Assembly (NCBI GenBank): GCA_964030785.1
Contig: OZ034972.1
Coordinates: 14,021,231-14,085,230 of the forward strand
Direction of reading: 5' to 3'
DNA: 64,000 nucleotides
Origin: Siderastrea siderea
Taxonomy: Eukaryota > Cnidaria > Anthozoa > Scleractinia > Rhizangiidae
Shown here: piece by piece, positions 28,994 through 40,900 of the stretch
Layout of the letters: each line of letters opens with the position of its first letter
Numbering within the stretch: the first letter of the stretch is position 1
Translations under genes and position numbers: made by a program
Notes under the pieces: model-generated
Seen by the model: the letters and a program-made list of their open reading frames with translations, nothing else
Told to the model about the DNA's origin: nothing
Databases searched by the model: none

Positions 28994-29393
28994 ACCTATT
29001 TAAGTTTCTTGTAAACCACGCTCTCCAAGTTGGACTTTGAACTTTTCTGTCATGGAACATCACTGACCACTCGGACCCAAGCGCCACGCTGCCAACGTCC
29101 TCCTCCTCATTATCCTCTTCTTCCTCATTGGCCCGTAGAGTTTGGAGGCCAGCGGCAGCACCCCGTTTGGCAGGAGGACCTCCTTGACGTCGGCGTTTGC
29201 GTTTCCGTTCCTTTTTCTGTTGTTGGATTTCTTGAGGGGTGAGGGCTCTCTGAATGTAGCAACGATGGGTTTGAGCGTTGACGTACTGTTGACAGGAAGG
29301 ACAATCCACGTACCCGCACGATGACGTAGAATGTCTTTGAACTGAACAGTATGGGACGTCTGTGACACTCGGGTCCAGGCACCACGCTGCCAA
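28977..29393 (-). pseudogene. polB: polB fragment following the left-edge part
   Basis: The frame has 'CSVQRHSTSSCGYVDCPSC' and 'QQYVNAQTHRCYIQ', the zinc-binding block that in Polinton-type polymerases comes straight after the region ending the left-edge fragment. A basic then acidic spacer follows ('KKERKRKRRRQGG', 'NEEEEDNEEED'). The exonuclease motif and palm that should come next are missing; instead there is a local duplication and then the SINE and RING gene on the other strand. It is a truncated remnant. Confidence 0.6.
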
Positions 29394-29492
29394 CCTGTCC
29401 CTAGCTATTTGGACTTTGAACTCTTATTAGTCAAAGGAAGGATGAAAAAATGGGACGCCGCTGACCACTCGGGTCCAGGCACACGTTCCAGT
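29030..29492. repeat. local imperfect duplications at the element edge
   Basis: 'TGGACTTTGAAC' followed by a 'GACCACTCGGxCCxxGC' block occurs at about 29032-29090 and again at 29409-29485. 'CACTCGGGTCCAGGC' plus 'ACGCTGCCAAC' recurs at about 29367-29395. The repeats overlap polymerase coding sequence, so they look like rearrangement scars rather than viral termini. Confidence 0.6.
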
Positions 29493-29519
29493 TTGTAAAA
29501 TACGAAGTCTGGGTTGATT

Positions 29520-29800
29520 AAAAATTGATTTTTTCCATTTTTCACTTCTGGTTGTCATGGTGATTTTTCACTTCCGGTTCCCGGTAGGATGTCCCTGGTT
29601 GCTATGGTGATCCCTTCCGGTTCCCCGTATGACGTCATTTCCGGCACGTGTCCAGTTGGACATTGCACGTGAACACTTCAAATTATCACATGATACCAAA
29701 ATTGGACTTTTGATCTTCCTTCTCCACCAATCACAACCCTCCAAAATTCCAACATGGCCGACTTTTTGACCCTTCTCCACCAATCAGATTGCACAAAAAA
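29520..29800. promoter_or_regulatory. motif-dense promoter-like tract at the right edge
   Basis: It contains repeated ETS-type CACTTCCGG/CTTCCGG sites in partly repeated 45-50 bp units, a CRE (TGACGTCA, about 29631), two E-boxes (CACGTG near 29646 and 29668), an ATGGCCGAC/YY1-like site, and two CCACCAATCA CCAAT boxes (about 29726 and 29780). It could be a viral control region or a host promoter. No TATA is apparent. Confidence 0.45.
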
Positions 29801-29829
29801 ATGAACAAATGGGAAAATGCACAAATGGG

Positions 29830-31825
29830 AAAAGTGGGGTAGTTTAGCTTACAATACTACTGCGAAGGAAGCGAACAGCTGCCGATAAGCTGCAGTAATT
29901 AACATTGCCAGGACTAGCAATCAAAAGCATCTTGCTGCTGTGACACTAGTCGAGGAAAATAACGGTTGGCGCCGATTTTTGAGCAATTTAAATTCGCTCC
30001 TTACTCATTGAAAACGTGAGTACATTAGAGTACATTGCAATTGCTACCGTTCTTTAACCTTTAAAGCAGAGGTTGGACTCTTCAAAAGGCTAATGTATCC
30101 ATTACATTACAAAGAAATGGAATTTAACATACCTTTGCCGAAGGACAAAACGTCAGCAATGGCGTCTTCACGCCAAATGGCTCCCAAATAAAGGCTTGGA
30201 AAAATAGCTCAGACCACGAATGTGTTTAGAAATTCTACGGCTATGGCAACTTGAAATAACCAAAAACAAATGGAAAACAAAAGATTTGCTAATATCAAAC
30301 TTGAAGAATGAGAAAAATCCAAGCAAAATCCTTCTATTTTACGCGCCAAGAACAACCTTTTAGGGAACTGTCAAAAGCGAACCTATTGGATTTCACGCAA
30401 AGCACAGTGGGGGGACCTTTATTTCCTCCTTGAGCGCGGGCACAATGTCCCCCCCCCCAGGCAGACTAGGGTTAAGTCAAGTCAAGTCAAGTCATCTCGC
30501 GATAAAATAAAAGACACTTATTATTAACTACTTTTCAGACGAAAGAAGCGAAGATGCAGCCTGTTTGTAAGAAAGGAAGCAAAACTAGCATACTCGCGCA
30601 TATATCTAATTTTCCTCGGCTAATTTCTCCGTTACTATATCCTTGCTTACACGAACCTCATATTTACCTAGGTAAATATGAGGTTTCCCTGGAGAAAGTG
30701 GCATTTTCGGGCGTTTGCTCACGTTTTAATCCCGGAGGTGGGGCATTTGAAATTTTATCACTGCCCAGGGGTTGGGCATTTGTCTATCCCCGGGACTACC
30801 CGGGGGCAATTGACACCCTTGTCAGGTTTTGGTCCCGCACGTAATATGTGGATGTTAAGGCTATCCAAGATGATCATTTTAGTAATTTCTTTTACGTTTT
30901 TGGCCGTTTGTGAAATACGGATCATGCGTTTTCTCCAGAAGCTTAACATATTTATGAAAGCATTGCTTAGGAATTGTGCATGTCAAAATCAAATAAATGA
31001 ACGAATAATCGAACCAAATAATACACCAAAAGCAACTGCCATGTACACATTTGGCGTGTTTATTGATAAGTGGCATTAAAGCAAATGAACAACGAGAGAA
31101 TGGACGTACGGGTAAACAACCAAACAGCATTAAAAATAATGATGAGTGACTTATTTGTTATATCTATTAAAATCTTTAGCACTGTTGCCTTCTAGATGAT
31201 CCCAGGGGTGGAGTATTTGTCTTCCTTTTTTAGTCCCACCCAGGGGCATTTGACGGACTTATTTCTCCCTGTCCCCGGAAATTTGCCATTTAAATAAAAA
31301 TGCTAATGCCCTGGGGTTGGACCGGGTGGGGGAGGGGGCATGGGCACTGCTGGAATTGACTGATGCATAACAAGGAGCTCCAAAAAACAAACCTACAGTT
31401 CTTGACAATGTAACTGCACAAGTAGTTAAAGCAAACAGAAATTTCTGCATGACAACCACTAAAATGCTATTATTTGTGTAACAAATTACACAGATTACAA
31501 ATTACAACATATTGAGATATGGGAACACCAAGCATGTACAATGTTACTCTACTGTCCACAGTTTCAAAGGTATTTTCTTGCATATTTCTGCGGAGTAAAT
31601 ACAGCAAACGATCAACCAGCGTACGGTTTCAGTCTCTCAGGAAGCGAGGAAGTAAGCTGGCCTAGAAACGAACCAGCCCCCACGCGTTTTATTTACGCGC
31701 TATATATTTTGTCGTTCCTACCGCCCTTAAGTACGAACTTAAGAAGAGAACACAAATTTTAAACATTTTGTGCGTAAGATTAATTTATTGAGCATTCCTG
31801 GTTTAAGTAAAGGTTTCGTTATACA
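29830..31825. other. host-like intergenic sequence with GC-rich repeat islands
   Basis: No supported gene. Islands at about 30700-30840 and 31195-31335 share a vocabulary of CCCAGGGG, GGGCATTTG and CCCGGGGGCAATTG and may be arms of an imperfect fold-back element. A short GTCAA repeat lies near 30475. Confidence 0.4.
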
Positions 31826-31828
31826 AAA

Positions 31829-31939
31829 ACAAGTAAAATCAACGCTGGTAAAATCAAGAATCATTTTTGAACTTGAAAATGGCGTCATGACGACACCGAA
31901 ACGTCGTTCGATTTTACCAGCGTTGATTTTTACTTATTC
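31829..31939. mobile_element. short MITE with 24-bp inverted ends
   Basis: 'GTAAAATCAACGCTGGTAAA' near the left end is matched by its reverse complement at the right end. The centre is nearly palindromic around ATGGCGTCATGACG and includes CGAAACGTCG. About 110 bp. Confidence 0.6.
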
Positions 31940-31976
31940 CTGGTTTAAGTTCATCAAATAGTTCCATTTTGTTTTA

Positions 31977-34900
31977 TTAATTATCTTCATGACCTTTATA
32001 ATCCGCATGCTGTCCTTGGTGTTTCATTAACCTGCAACAAACAAACATACCGGAATCATTAATTTAAGGAACTGCCCTTTCTTCCGATCAGGGATATTCA
32101 AGCATGAAGCATTAGAGGAAATTAACGTGCCGTGCGGAAGGAGGTGATGTCTTTATTATTTACTGGTTCGGGTTCCGCATGTAGCTGTCCTTCTCCCATT
32201 TTGCTATGTTCCGATGCCACCAGCTAAGACCAACATCAGCAGTTAAACATTTAGAGCCGGAAATTTCGTTTAACAAAACCGCGGTCTAAACCAATTTCAA
32301 TCTCGCCAAACCCACTGTTTAAATGTTGTTTACTGTAAACAGAGTCAAGGAGACATGTAGAGCAGACTACAAAAACTATTATCTACTTAAAATTACCCTT
32401 TTATATAAAAAAAATAAAGGTCCAGTGATTGTCTTAAACGCAGTCTAAGGGGCCGTTTACATCAGAGAGGGTGCCCGTAGGTAGTAGGGTTACCCTAGGT
32501 AGTAGAGTTGTTTCCCTTCTCCTTTGTTTTGTGCAGTTCGTTTTACAGGCGAGGGAGGGTGCCCCTAGGGGTAGGGTTTCCCTACCTTCAAGGTGGGGAA
32601 ACCCTACATGGTAGGGGCAAGATTTGTTTACATAAGCCCATGTAAAACCAAAAGGTAGGGCTAGCCCTAGCGGGTAGGGCTATGTTTCGTTGTTCTCAGA
32701 TTACCGCTGGCCACGCCGTAAAAGGCGCCAAATTCGAGCATGGCTTCGAACTCTTCAAACTCAAGCTACAAACCTGGAGAATATTTTCGGAGATTTCAAC
32801 TCCAAATAATGACTTAAATTCAACCTGAAGGTTTAGAAACGACAAGGGATGCAATGGAGGAAGATCTGATCGAGGAAAGCGCTTTCTACATCTACATCAA
32901 TAGAATATTATTTCGGCAATAAAAGGTCGAAGGAACCCGATCACTACACCCAGAGAGCGAGTGCGAAATCATTTACAAACGTTAACAAGCGAAAAGCACC
33001 AGGAAGCCAAAGTAAAAACTACAAGAAGGCGAAGAAGTTTTTTTGGTCAACGGAGGAAGGGGAATTTTTGGTAATTTTTTAAAACATTTTTTTTGGGGGA
33101 AAATAAACAAGTTTTACAAATTAAGTTCGCATAGTGCTGCTCTCTAGTTAAGCGTTTTTTTAAAAAAATTGTTCTAAAAATTTTTTTCTCGTTTTAAAAA
33201 TTATTTTTAAAAAATTGCCCTTCAGTTTGGGTCCCCGAGGTAGAGACAAATCAGCTCATGCAAAATGACGCTATCTCTCGACCCTGCTAGGGAGAGTGCC
33301 CCTACCATGTTCGAATGCTCGAACTATGCATGTGGAACGACGGTATCTTCAACTCTAGTAGGTACGGTGCCCATGTACCCTAGGAGCACCCTCTTCATGT
33401 AAACGGCCTTAATTTTTGCTGTCCTTTGGTATTGGAAAGATTTTAGGAGTTGTCTTATTTATTGTTATTATTAGTATAATTGTTCCTATTTTTATTGAGG
33501 TAATATATCAAACACTAGAAAAAGTGTTTCATCAGAAGGATATCAAAACACCGATAAGTAGGTTAAAAAAACGAGGCGTAGCCAAGTTTTTTTAACCGAC
33601 TTCGAGGTGTTTGGATACCTGATGAAACACTCTTTCAAGTTTTTGATATGGCTTCTCAAACCATTGATAATTCTTGTATCCAAACCGCCGTCATGGTAGT
33701 GATTTCCTTTGTTTCCTCTTTTAATGAATTTTAAATGAGTTTGAGAATGTAAAATTCCAAGTACCTAATAATTCTACATATATCATAAGAGGAGTTTAAC
33801 ATACCTACGACCCAACATACACATCTATATTATCACTTGTGCATTGCGAGGGTTTGTCCATGCAGATGGAAGAAGGAACCAAACCGGAATTTGCCAAGGA
33901 AATAAAGTTTCCCTTTATAGTTGCCTGGACGTTAGGATCATTTGCATCACCATAGAAGTAAAAATAAGGGAAGTTGCGTAATAAGGAGGCGTTCACAGTG
34001 GCTGGAAATTAAAAAAAGGGAGAAAATAAAGTCAGTAATTTGTTTTATCAGTATACTCAATCATTTTTTTATTAATTTCATTGTCAAACATTATTATACT
34101 CTTGCTTTCCTCATGCTAGCAACAACCTCTTCTTCGTGAAGTGGCCTAAGTCAAAAGGCCGAAGAAGGATTTTTCTCAAGGTAGTGTATAAGTAGCTGGA
34201 CGTGATGAGGTCACCTCATCATCAAAAGATACTCTTTTGCTTTGAGCTTTTCTTCCGGACGGAGAGTGGACACTTCTTTTTATGAGTTTTCGTCGTCGTG
34301 TATCCACTCGCTAATTGCGAAGTGCCGAGATAGTTTCCTTTAAATAATCAAGCTTAAATCGAGGTTTATTGAGAATAATGAGGGTCGTTTCCACAAACTT
34401 ACTAATATTCTTACCAGAGCAGTCAGGCCATGGGAGCGTTGTGTCGAATGGTAAGACCGAAATATGACTCCATTCTCCTCCGTGACAATCATAAAGCATT
34501 GGAGAATTGAAGACGAAGTCGTACCCATTTTTGCACATTGCAGTACAGGAACGTCTTTCTCCGTCAATGTTCACACAAGCCAGAGCACCGTTTTTAGGGG
34601 GAGGGTACAGGGGACATGATTTACCTGAAAGAAAGATAAAAATGATGATGATGAGGATGAGGATGATGATGATGGTGGTGGTGGCGGCGGTGGTGTTGGT
34701 GATGATGATGATAATGACAAAAATAACAATAAAGACAGACGTATTTCAAAACATTCATTACGTGTTGTCAGGCAGGGGCCTTTTAATTCGATTTTAACAG
34801 AATCGGTCTGCCGAATTATGTCGTCAAACAGTTTTCCTTCTCCTTTATTAAAAAACATCAGATAATAAATATGCTGTAATTTGGTGCTAATACCAATAGG

Positions 34901-37900
34901 TAGATGCTAGTCCCTGATATCTCAGTCCAAGTTGCGATTACTGCCAGCTGTCAGCAAGAGAGACTCTTGTTTATTAAAAGAATAATTATAATCAATAAAT
35001 AAAAATAACAAATAGTGATTTTTATTAACTACTGACGAACAAAGAAGGTAAGAAAACCTAAGCAGAAAATTGGAAAAACTCTCGCTTGGATATGTTCTGA
35101 TTGGATATCTTCTGTCGCGTGAATTGAAGGTGAGAATTTTAGAAGGAAACAATTTGCTTACATAACTACAATCTACAACGTAGGTTTCGGGGTGACATGG
35201 ATTCAGTGGGTGTTTTTTGTTTACAAAAGATTTCTTGGAATTCCAGTCGGTAAGTAAATGGAACATGACTTTTTGGGAGGTTCAGGGGGCACTAGCTACG
35301 CACGCGCAATGTCGAGTTTTAAAATTCAGATGTTTATTCCCATACAGTTCACCATATCTAGCGGCGCAAAACGCTGCAAAACAGCGTAGGATAAAATAAC
35401 ATCCACAAAAATCCGTTAGCAACAACGCCAGATCTGTTTAAGTAACAAACAAAAATCCATTTTTGATAATATGCGTAGCCGTAGAAAATCGAACTTCATA
35501 TTTTGAGCTCCAGTTTTATTCGCAAGTCTGCAAGCTAACCTTAAATTCCGTCGTATACACATCATAACAACACTGAGCTACCCTTAGTCGGAACAATGAC
35601 ATTATTCAAAACAACCCGACGGGTATCTGAACATTTTTGTTTTAACGAGGCTTAAACTCCTTTGATAATTTGTTGTTGCTTGATCTGACATATCTGAACT
35701 TTGTGCGTATACGTTCCTCCAGAGAATTGATACTTTTTTTCTGAGTAAACTTTTAAGATTATGATAAATCGCAAATTGAAGTCCTTCGGAGGTAAAACTT
35801 AATATAACACTCAATAACACTCAATTACATTTACTTGTTGTGAAATAGAGACCTACAAAGGCGAATATAATAACCTTCAGACGGATAAACACTTTACTAG
35901 AAATACGTGACTCGCAGAACCTCACGAAGCTTGGAGAAGGGTGTACCTTTAACTAAGCGATGGGGGGTGGGGGAGAGATCGTATTTCTGGTTGAACTGAA
36001 AATCTGAGGGGGAAGCAAAGTGTTGTGTGGGAGGAGGGGTGGGTGTCGCCACAATGGTCCCTAAATTCTGAGTTTCGACATTCTAGTTCCCATATCGCTC
36101 GCATTTAACTTTTATCCGATCGACCGTCGTACTAAAATCAAATACATGAAAATTGGGTACGAGTAGTGAAGTAACTGCTATGGGACTGGGTACGAAAAGG
36201 CCCTCAGCCCCTCTCCCTCCCATACCTCTCTTTGACAGAAGGAATAGTAGGTCTCAGAGAGGATGTATAATATTGTGGACCTGTTGTCCGGGACAATAGC
36301 AGTGGTGTTTCTGTTTATTTTGGTTGGGTAAGAGAAAGTCTATCAGATATGTAGGCGACTTCTGCTGTCTCAGATCCCAGTGTTGAACCTTGTGAGTCCT
36401 ATCCCTTAACTGGGTATTGAGAAGTGTTAATAACTGTTTAAACAATTCACCCTCTCTCTTAAATGGTTGAGATAGCAGGAGTCTACTACTGCTGAAGAGT
36501 GAGGCTGTCAAAAAAAATAACGACTCAATGACATGTAGGTACAATTGCATTTAAAAAACCAACTTATTTTTGCTCCAAAACAGCAATGAGAATAATACAG
36601 AATAACGGCAAGCAAAGCACAGAGCTTTATACTGATGTACCATAATAGTAAACACACGTAGTGCAATAAAATAATATCCTTAACATTAACCCGTGAAGCA
36701 GCAGCGATCAGCGTCACTTTTCTCTCCATTATTTAGGATAAAATTCACGAGAATTAAGGAATTGATCACCAAACCTGAATAGTAAAAGTTGGAAAGAAAT
36801 TCCCTGCACTAGAACTAAAAGAAATGTATTGATTTCAGTGACAAGAATTTGTAGGTTGACAATGGGACTCAAAGCGTTAGTTGGTAACAAACATAAGAGT
36901 ATGTAATTGGAGAAAAAGGGGAATGACCACTTTAAAGACCCCAAAATCAATATGTTCATGTAGATTCCCCCTACTGTGTCAGTACAGCTCTCATAGCCAT
37001 AGTGAGGGGAATCTGAGTAAACGTTTACGTAGACAACTTATGCTGAAGGTGATCAGGTTCCCAATTCCCACGATCTGTGTGCTAACGTGTGCATTGATAT
37101 TCCTAGGAGAATTGTGATGCTGATCACTATAGGTAGCACGAAATTATTAACAAGTATTAATGTGAAGCAGTTATTTTGTTCTTTCACATCCAAAACATAC
37201 ATGTTTCTACCTATGCCTACTACACATTATCTGGTAATTGCTAAGAGCAGTTATTGTTGCTAATGAAACGTCTTTATTTTATTTCTTTCCAAAATGTTTA
37301 CAGAAATTCTCTCTACTAACCCAAGTAAATATTAATTCTTTGAACTTTTCACAGAGGTAATATTGAAAACGGAAAATATAAACTATTGATTATTACTGAT
37401 CCCTATGAACTATTTCTTTCAACTATTTTACAGGGAATGTCCTAAACTCAAACTCTCTTTTTAAATGCTCATTGATAATATGCATAGTTATGGACAATTG
37501 AATCCTACATGCAGGTTGTGTAAAAGTTGAGTATTTGTGAAATAGTTTACTCCTGTGTGATCAGTATATTTACTGTACTTGAAATAGAAATTATGTGCCA
37601 ATCACTGGTATCGAGATTAAAGATAATGGTATAATGAGGAAATAACTTTGAGTAATTTCTTAGTCACCATTAACGTACAGTTAAGAGCTGAATGGGTACC
37701 TGGATACAAATGTCATGGTGAAGTGTCCAGCTCATTGCATTTCTATCATTGTTTTTTGAGACAATAATTTTTTAGAGGGTTGCATTTTGTCCAACTAGTT
37801 GTGCTGGAGATGTTTGCATTGGCTTTCTAGCACCTTGCCATGTCATTTGTATCAGCTTTAGTGTGAATAAACATCAATGTACTTTGAGAACAGTCTCTAC

Positions 37901-40900
37901 TTACCGGATCAGGGAAGGTAATTAATTATATTTCATTTTTTTGTATTTTTCTGTCATTGGCTACATGCAGACTAAAATCTGTTTTACCTTTTTCTGGCAA
38001 AAATTAATGCTCTAATTACACATACTTTACTTACCTTGCAAAAGGAGGATTGAAGAATGTGGCTTAGAGAGTGTGACAGTTGTAAATACTTGCCTTAGAA
38101 TGTATATTGTTTAAAATGAATAGTCTATTATAGATGTTGCGGATATTGAAGTGCTGTGATTTGAGTTAGATTTCTGAATCGTTCTTCTTCTCTGAGCCTT
38201 TCCTGTAATTGCTTGCTTTTCCCTATCAATTGTAGTCTTTGAAAGGCCATTGGTTGGAGCACTACATTCTGTAAGGAGCGCACTCTAGAAAGAAAAACAT
38301 AACTACATCCTGCAGCTCTTTCTGCCTTGCTTAAGTCAACAACTACTTGAGCCAATGTTTGCCCTTGCGACTTATAAATTGCCATTGCATATCGTAACCA
38401 AAGTGGCAGTTGCTGTCTAGACAATCGCTGTCCACCACTTTCCTATTCAAATAAGTGTGGTGGAATGGGGACAGTATGACAGCCTGTTTGCAGAAAGGCT
38501 GGGCCTGTATAATGTGGGAACTGTACAAGTGCTGCAATGGGCAGGCAAGGGGGCTGGCGATCAGGATGGAAGATGAGATCTTGAACAACACCGGTGGCAC
38601 CATTGCACAGCCAACTTCCTGCCAAAGGTTACAAGTTTGTAGCATTACTGCAGCTCCTCGCGCAAGAAAAATTACAGAATCAAGGCCACCAGCATCATCA
38701 GATGTGGCTGCCTTTGCATTTCTCCCTGAATGAACAGCTGATATGCGAGTGACTGGTGTGGTAAGTTTGGTGAGTTTGTCAAAGTTGTACTTTGCAACAC
38801 TTTGCAAGTCAAGGTGCTTCTGTGAAGTCACCCATGTTGACGTGTTGTGGTGTTCTCTCACAGAGTTTAATCCAGTAATCTTGAGTGTTTTGATCATCTC
38901 GCAAGCGGCGCAGAAATGCTCGGAATTCTTCTGCCTGGGGATTGGTTCCACCCTTTCAAATGTTTTCCGCCAGCATAACAACTGTTTGGAAAAGAGTATA
39001 AATTGAATGACCGTGCTGTGCTAGCAATGAACTGGATGGGGCAGCAAAAACTGGGAGATCTCCAAGAATTATCACCAAAATTCCCCCAAGGGGTTCATGA
39101 AGTTTTCCTGTTTCCTGTCGTAGACGCTTATCAACCCAAGCTAGTGCGCTGTCCGAGCATAGACATTTCATCCGTAGTAAGGTAACGTTTTCTAGAAAAG
39201 CGAAGTTGTAAGCGTTGCAATGCAGCTCCGTGTAAGTCCACATTATTATGATTACGAACGGGCAGCTGTAAGGCAGAGTGTAAGGTGCATCCCTCAATGT
39301 TGTATCCAGCCAGGCCAGTAGTGCCTGTAAGCTTACATTTATCTCCCAGAAGGGTCTTAGTTGCACTGATGAGAAATGATTTGCCTGATCCTCCTTCCCC
39401 TGTAACTATCATTTGCATTGGTTCTTGTGGTGTTCCACTAATTAGGGCTGCATGATGCATAGCAAGCATGTTGAAAGCAAGGCGCTGTTGTCCATTCAGT
39501 TGTTCTGGATTAACAAGTTGTCGTTGGCGTCTGTTTATAATAGTTGGGTCCTCTAGTGCTTCATTTCTCCGTTTAGTCATCCAGTTTGCAGCTTCATGAA
39601 GCAGACCAGGAGGTACTGCTCTTGCAGTTTCTGTCCAGTCAAACTGGGCGTTTTCACGAGATTGACTTCCTTGTGAGATTTCATGGTCATACTGCTGATT
39701 CAGGCGACACAGCAACATCCACTCCTCAGGTTCTTCTTCCCGGATTAGTACTTCATCGTTATCGTCATCATTATCATCTTCTTCCTGTTCATCTTCATTG
39801 TAATGCTGTACTTGTTCTAGCTCTTGTGCCAACATGGGAATGTAATCTGCAGCAGCTTCAGGGGTAAGAAATGCATGATAGCAAAAGAAATGCGGAGAAG
39901 TCTTCAAGACCATCCCAAGCAGTATTTACTGCTCCAGACCACGGTTTGTATTTAATGAGCGCAAACTTGCAGTACTTACCGTAATTCTTCCCTGATGGAT
40001 TGCGAAATTCGGAAAAGTCCTGATAACTACTTCTTATTTACGGTGTTTGAGCTCTCCCTTTATGACAGAGTAAGCAGACGCAAACTGAACAAGGTTAAGA
40101 GAAAGAGTTTGAGGGATATTTTCTTGCCAGTTAGCTCGAACAGCATAGTGATCAAGTACTGAAGGATCTAATGCGTCGTATCCTTGGTTATCATTATCAT
40201 CTTGTCCTGTGCGAACCCTGCGACTTCCATCCAGTGACACACAAAGAAATGAGAATGTAGAAGAATGGTTTTCCAACGGTTTTCCAAGGCGCAGGTGTGC
40301 AGTTTTTTTTTTTGGGATCCTATGTCACGTTCACCGACAACTTGAATCATTGCTCTTCGCAGGGCAGATGAAGCCATGTCTGTATCATTAAGTCTGTTTA
40401 CACAAACACTAAGTATTTCAGATGCTGACTGTGATTTTAGTTCACCTTTCGCTGCATACTTTGCCATGTAACGGATGCACTGGTCAGTGTCAATAATGGC
40501 TTGAAGATCAACATTGGCTGTCCAGTGTTGTAGCATAACACGGTTGTGGGGTAATTTGGGTAATTTCTTCTACTGTCATTACACGGTCATTACTACCAGC
40601 TTTCCTTATCAGCTCAAAGTTGTTTGAAGTTTCTTCCTGAGCTGGCAATCTTTTGGAAAATTAAACCGGCATGTTGGCTGCTGTCCAGGTTCAATTTTTT
40701 AATACAGTAAGAAGTGCAACACTTTGTACGGCGCTGATAGTCACTAGCCAGGTTTTGTACATCCTTCATACTGCTAATGGGTGTGGTGAAGGCACAGCCC
40801 GGTTTTCCTGTGGATGTGCATCACTGATAGTGCTCACTAGCCAGTCTACGTATGCTATAACAGTCACTTTTGCTTGATGTCCTGTTTCAGTTGGCGTTCG

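Noticed and set aside
8466..29492. Functional virus or provirus able to replicate
   Set aside because: The polymerase body is missing, and the MCP, ATPase and integrase are broken as read.
29030..29492. Local repeats as viral terminal inverted repeats
   Set aside because: They are direct, short and overlap polymerase coding sequence, and no matching copy was seen at the left edge.
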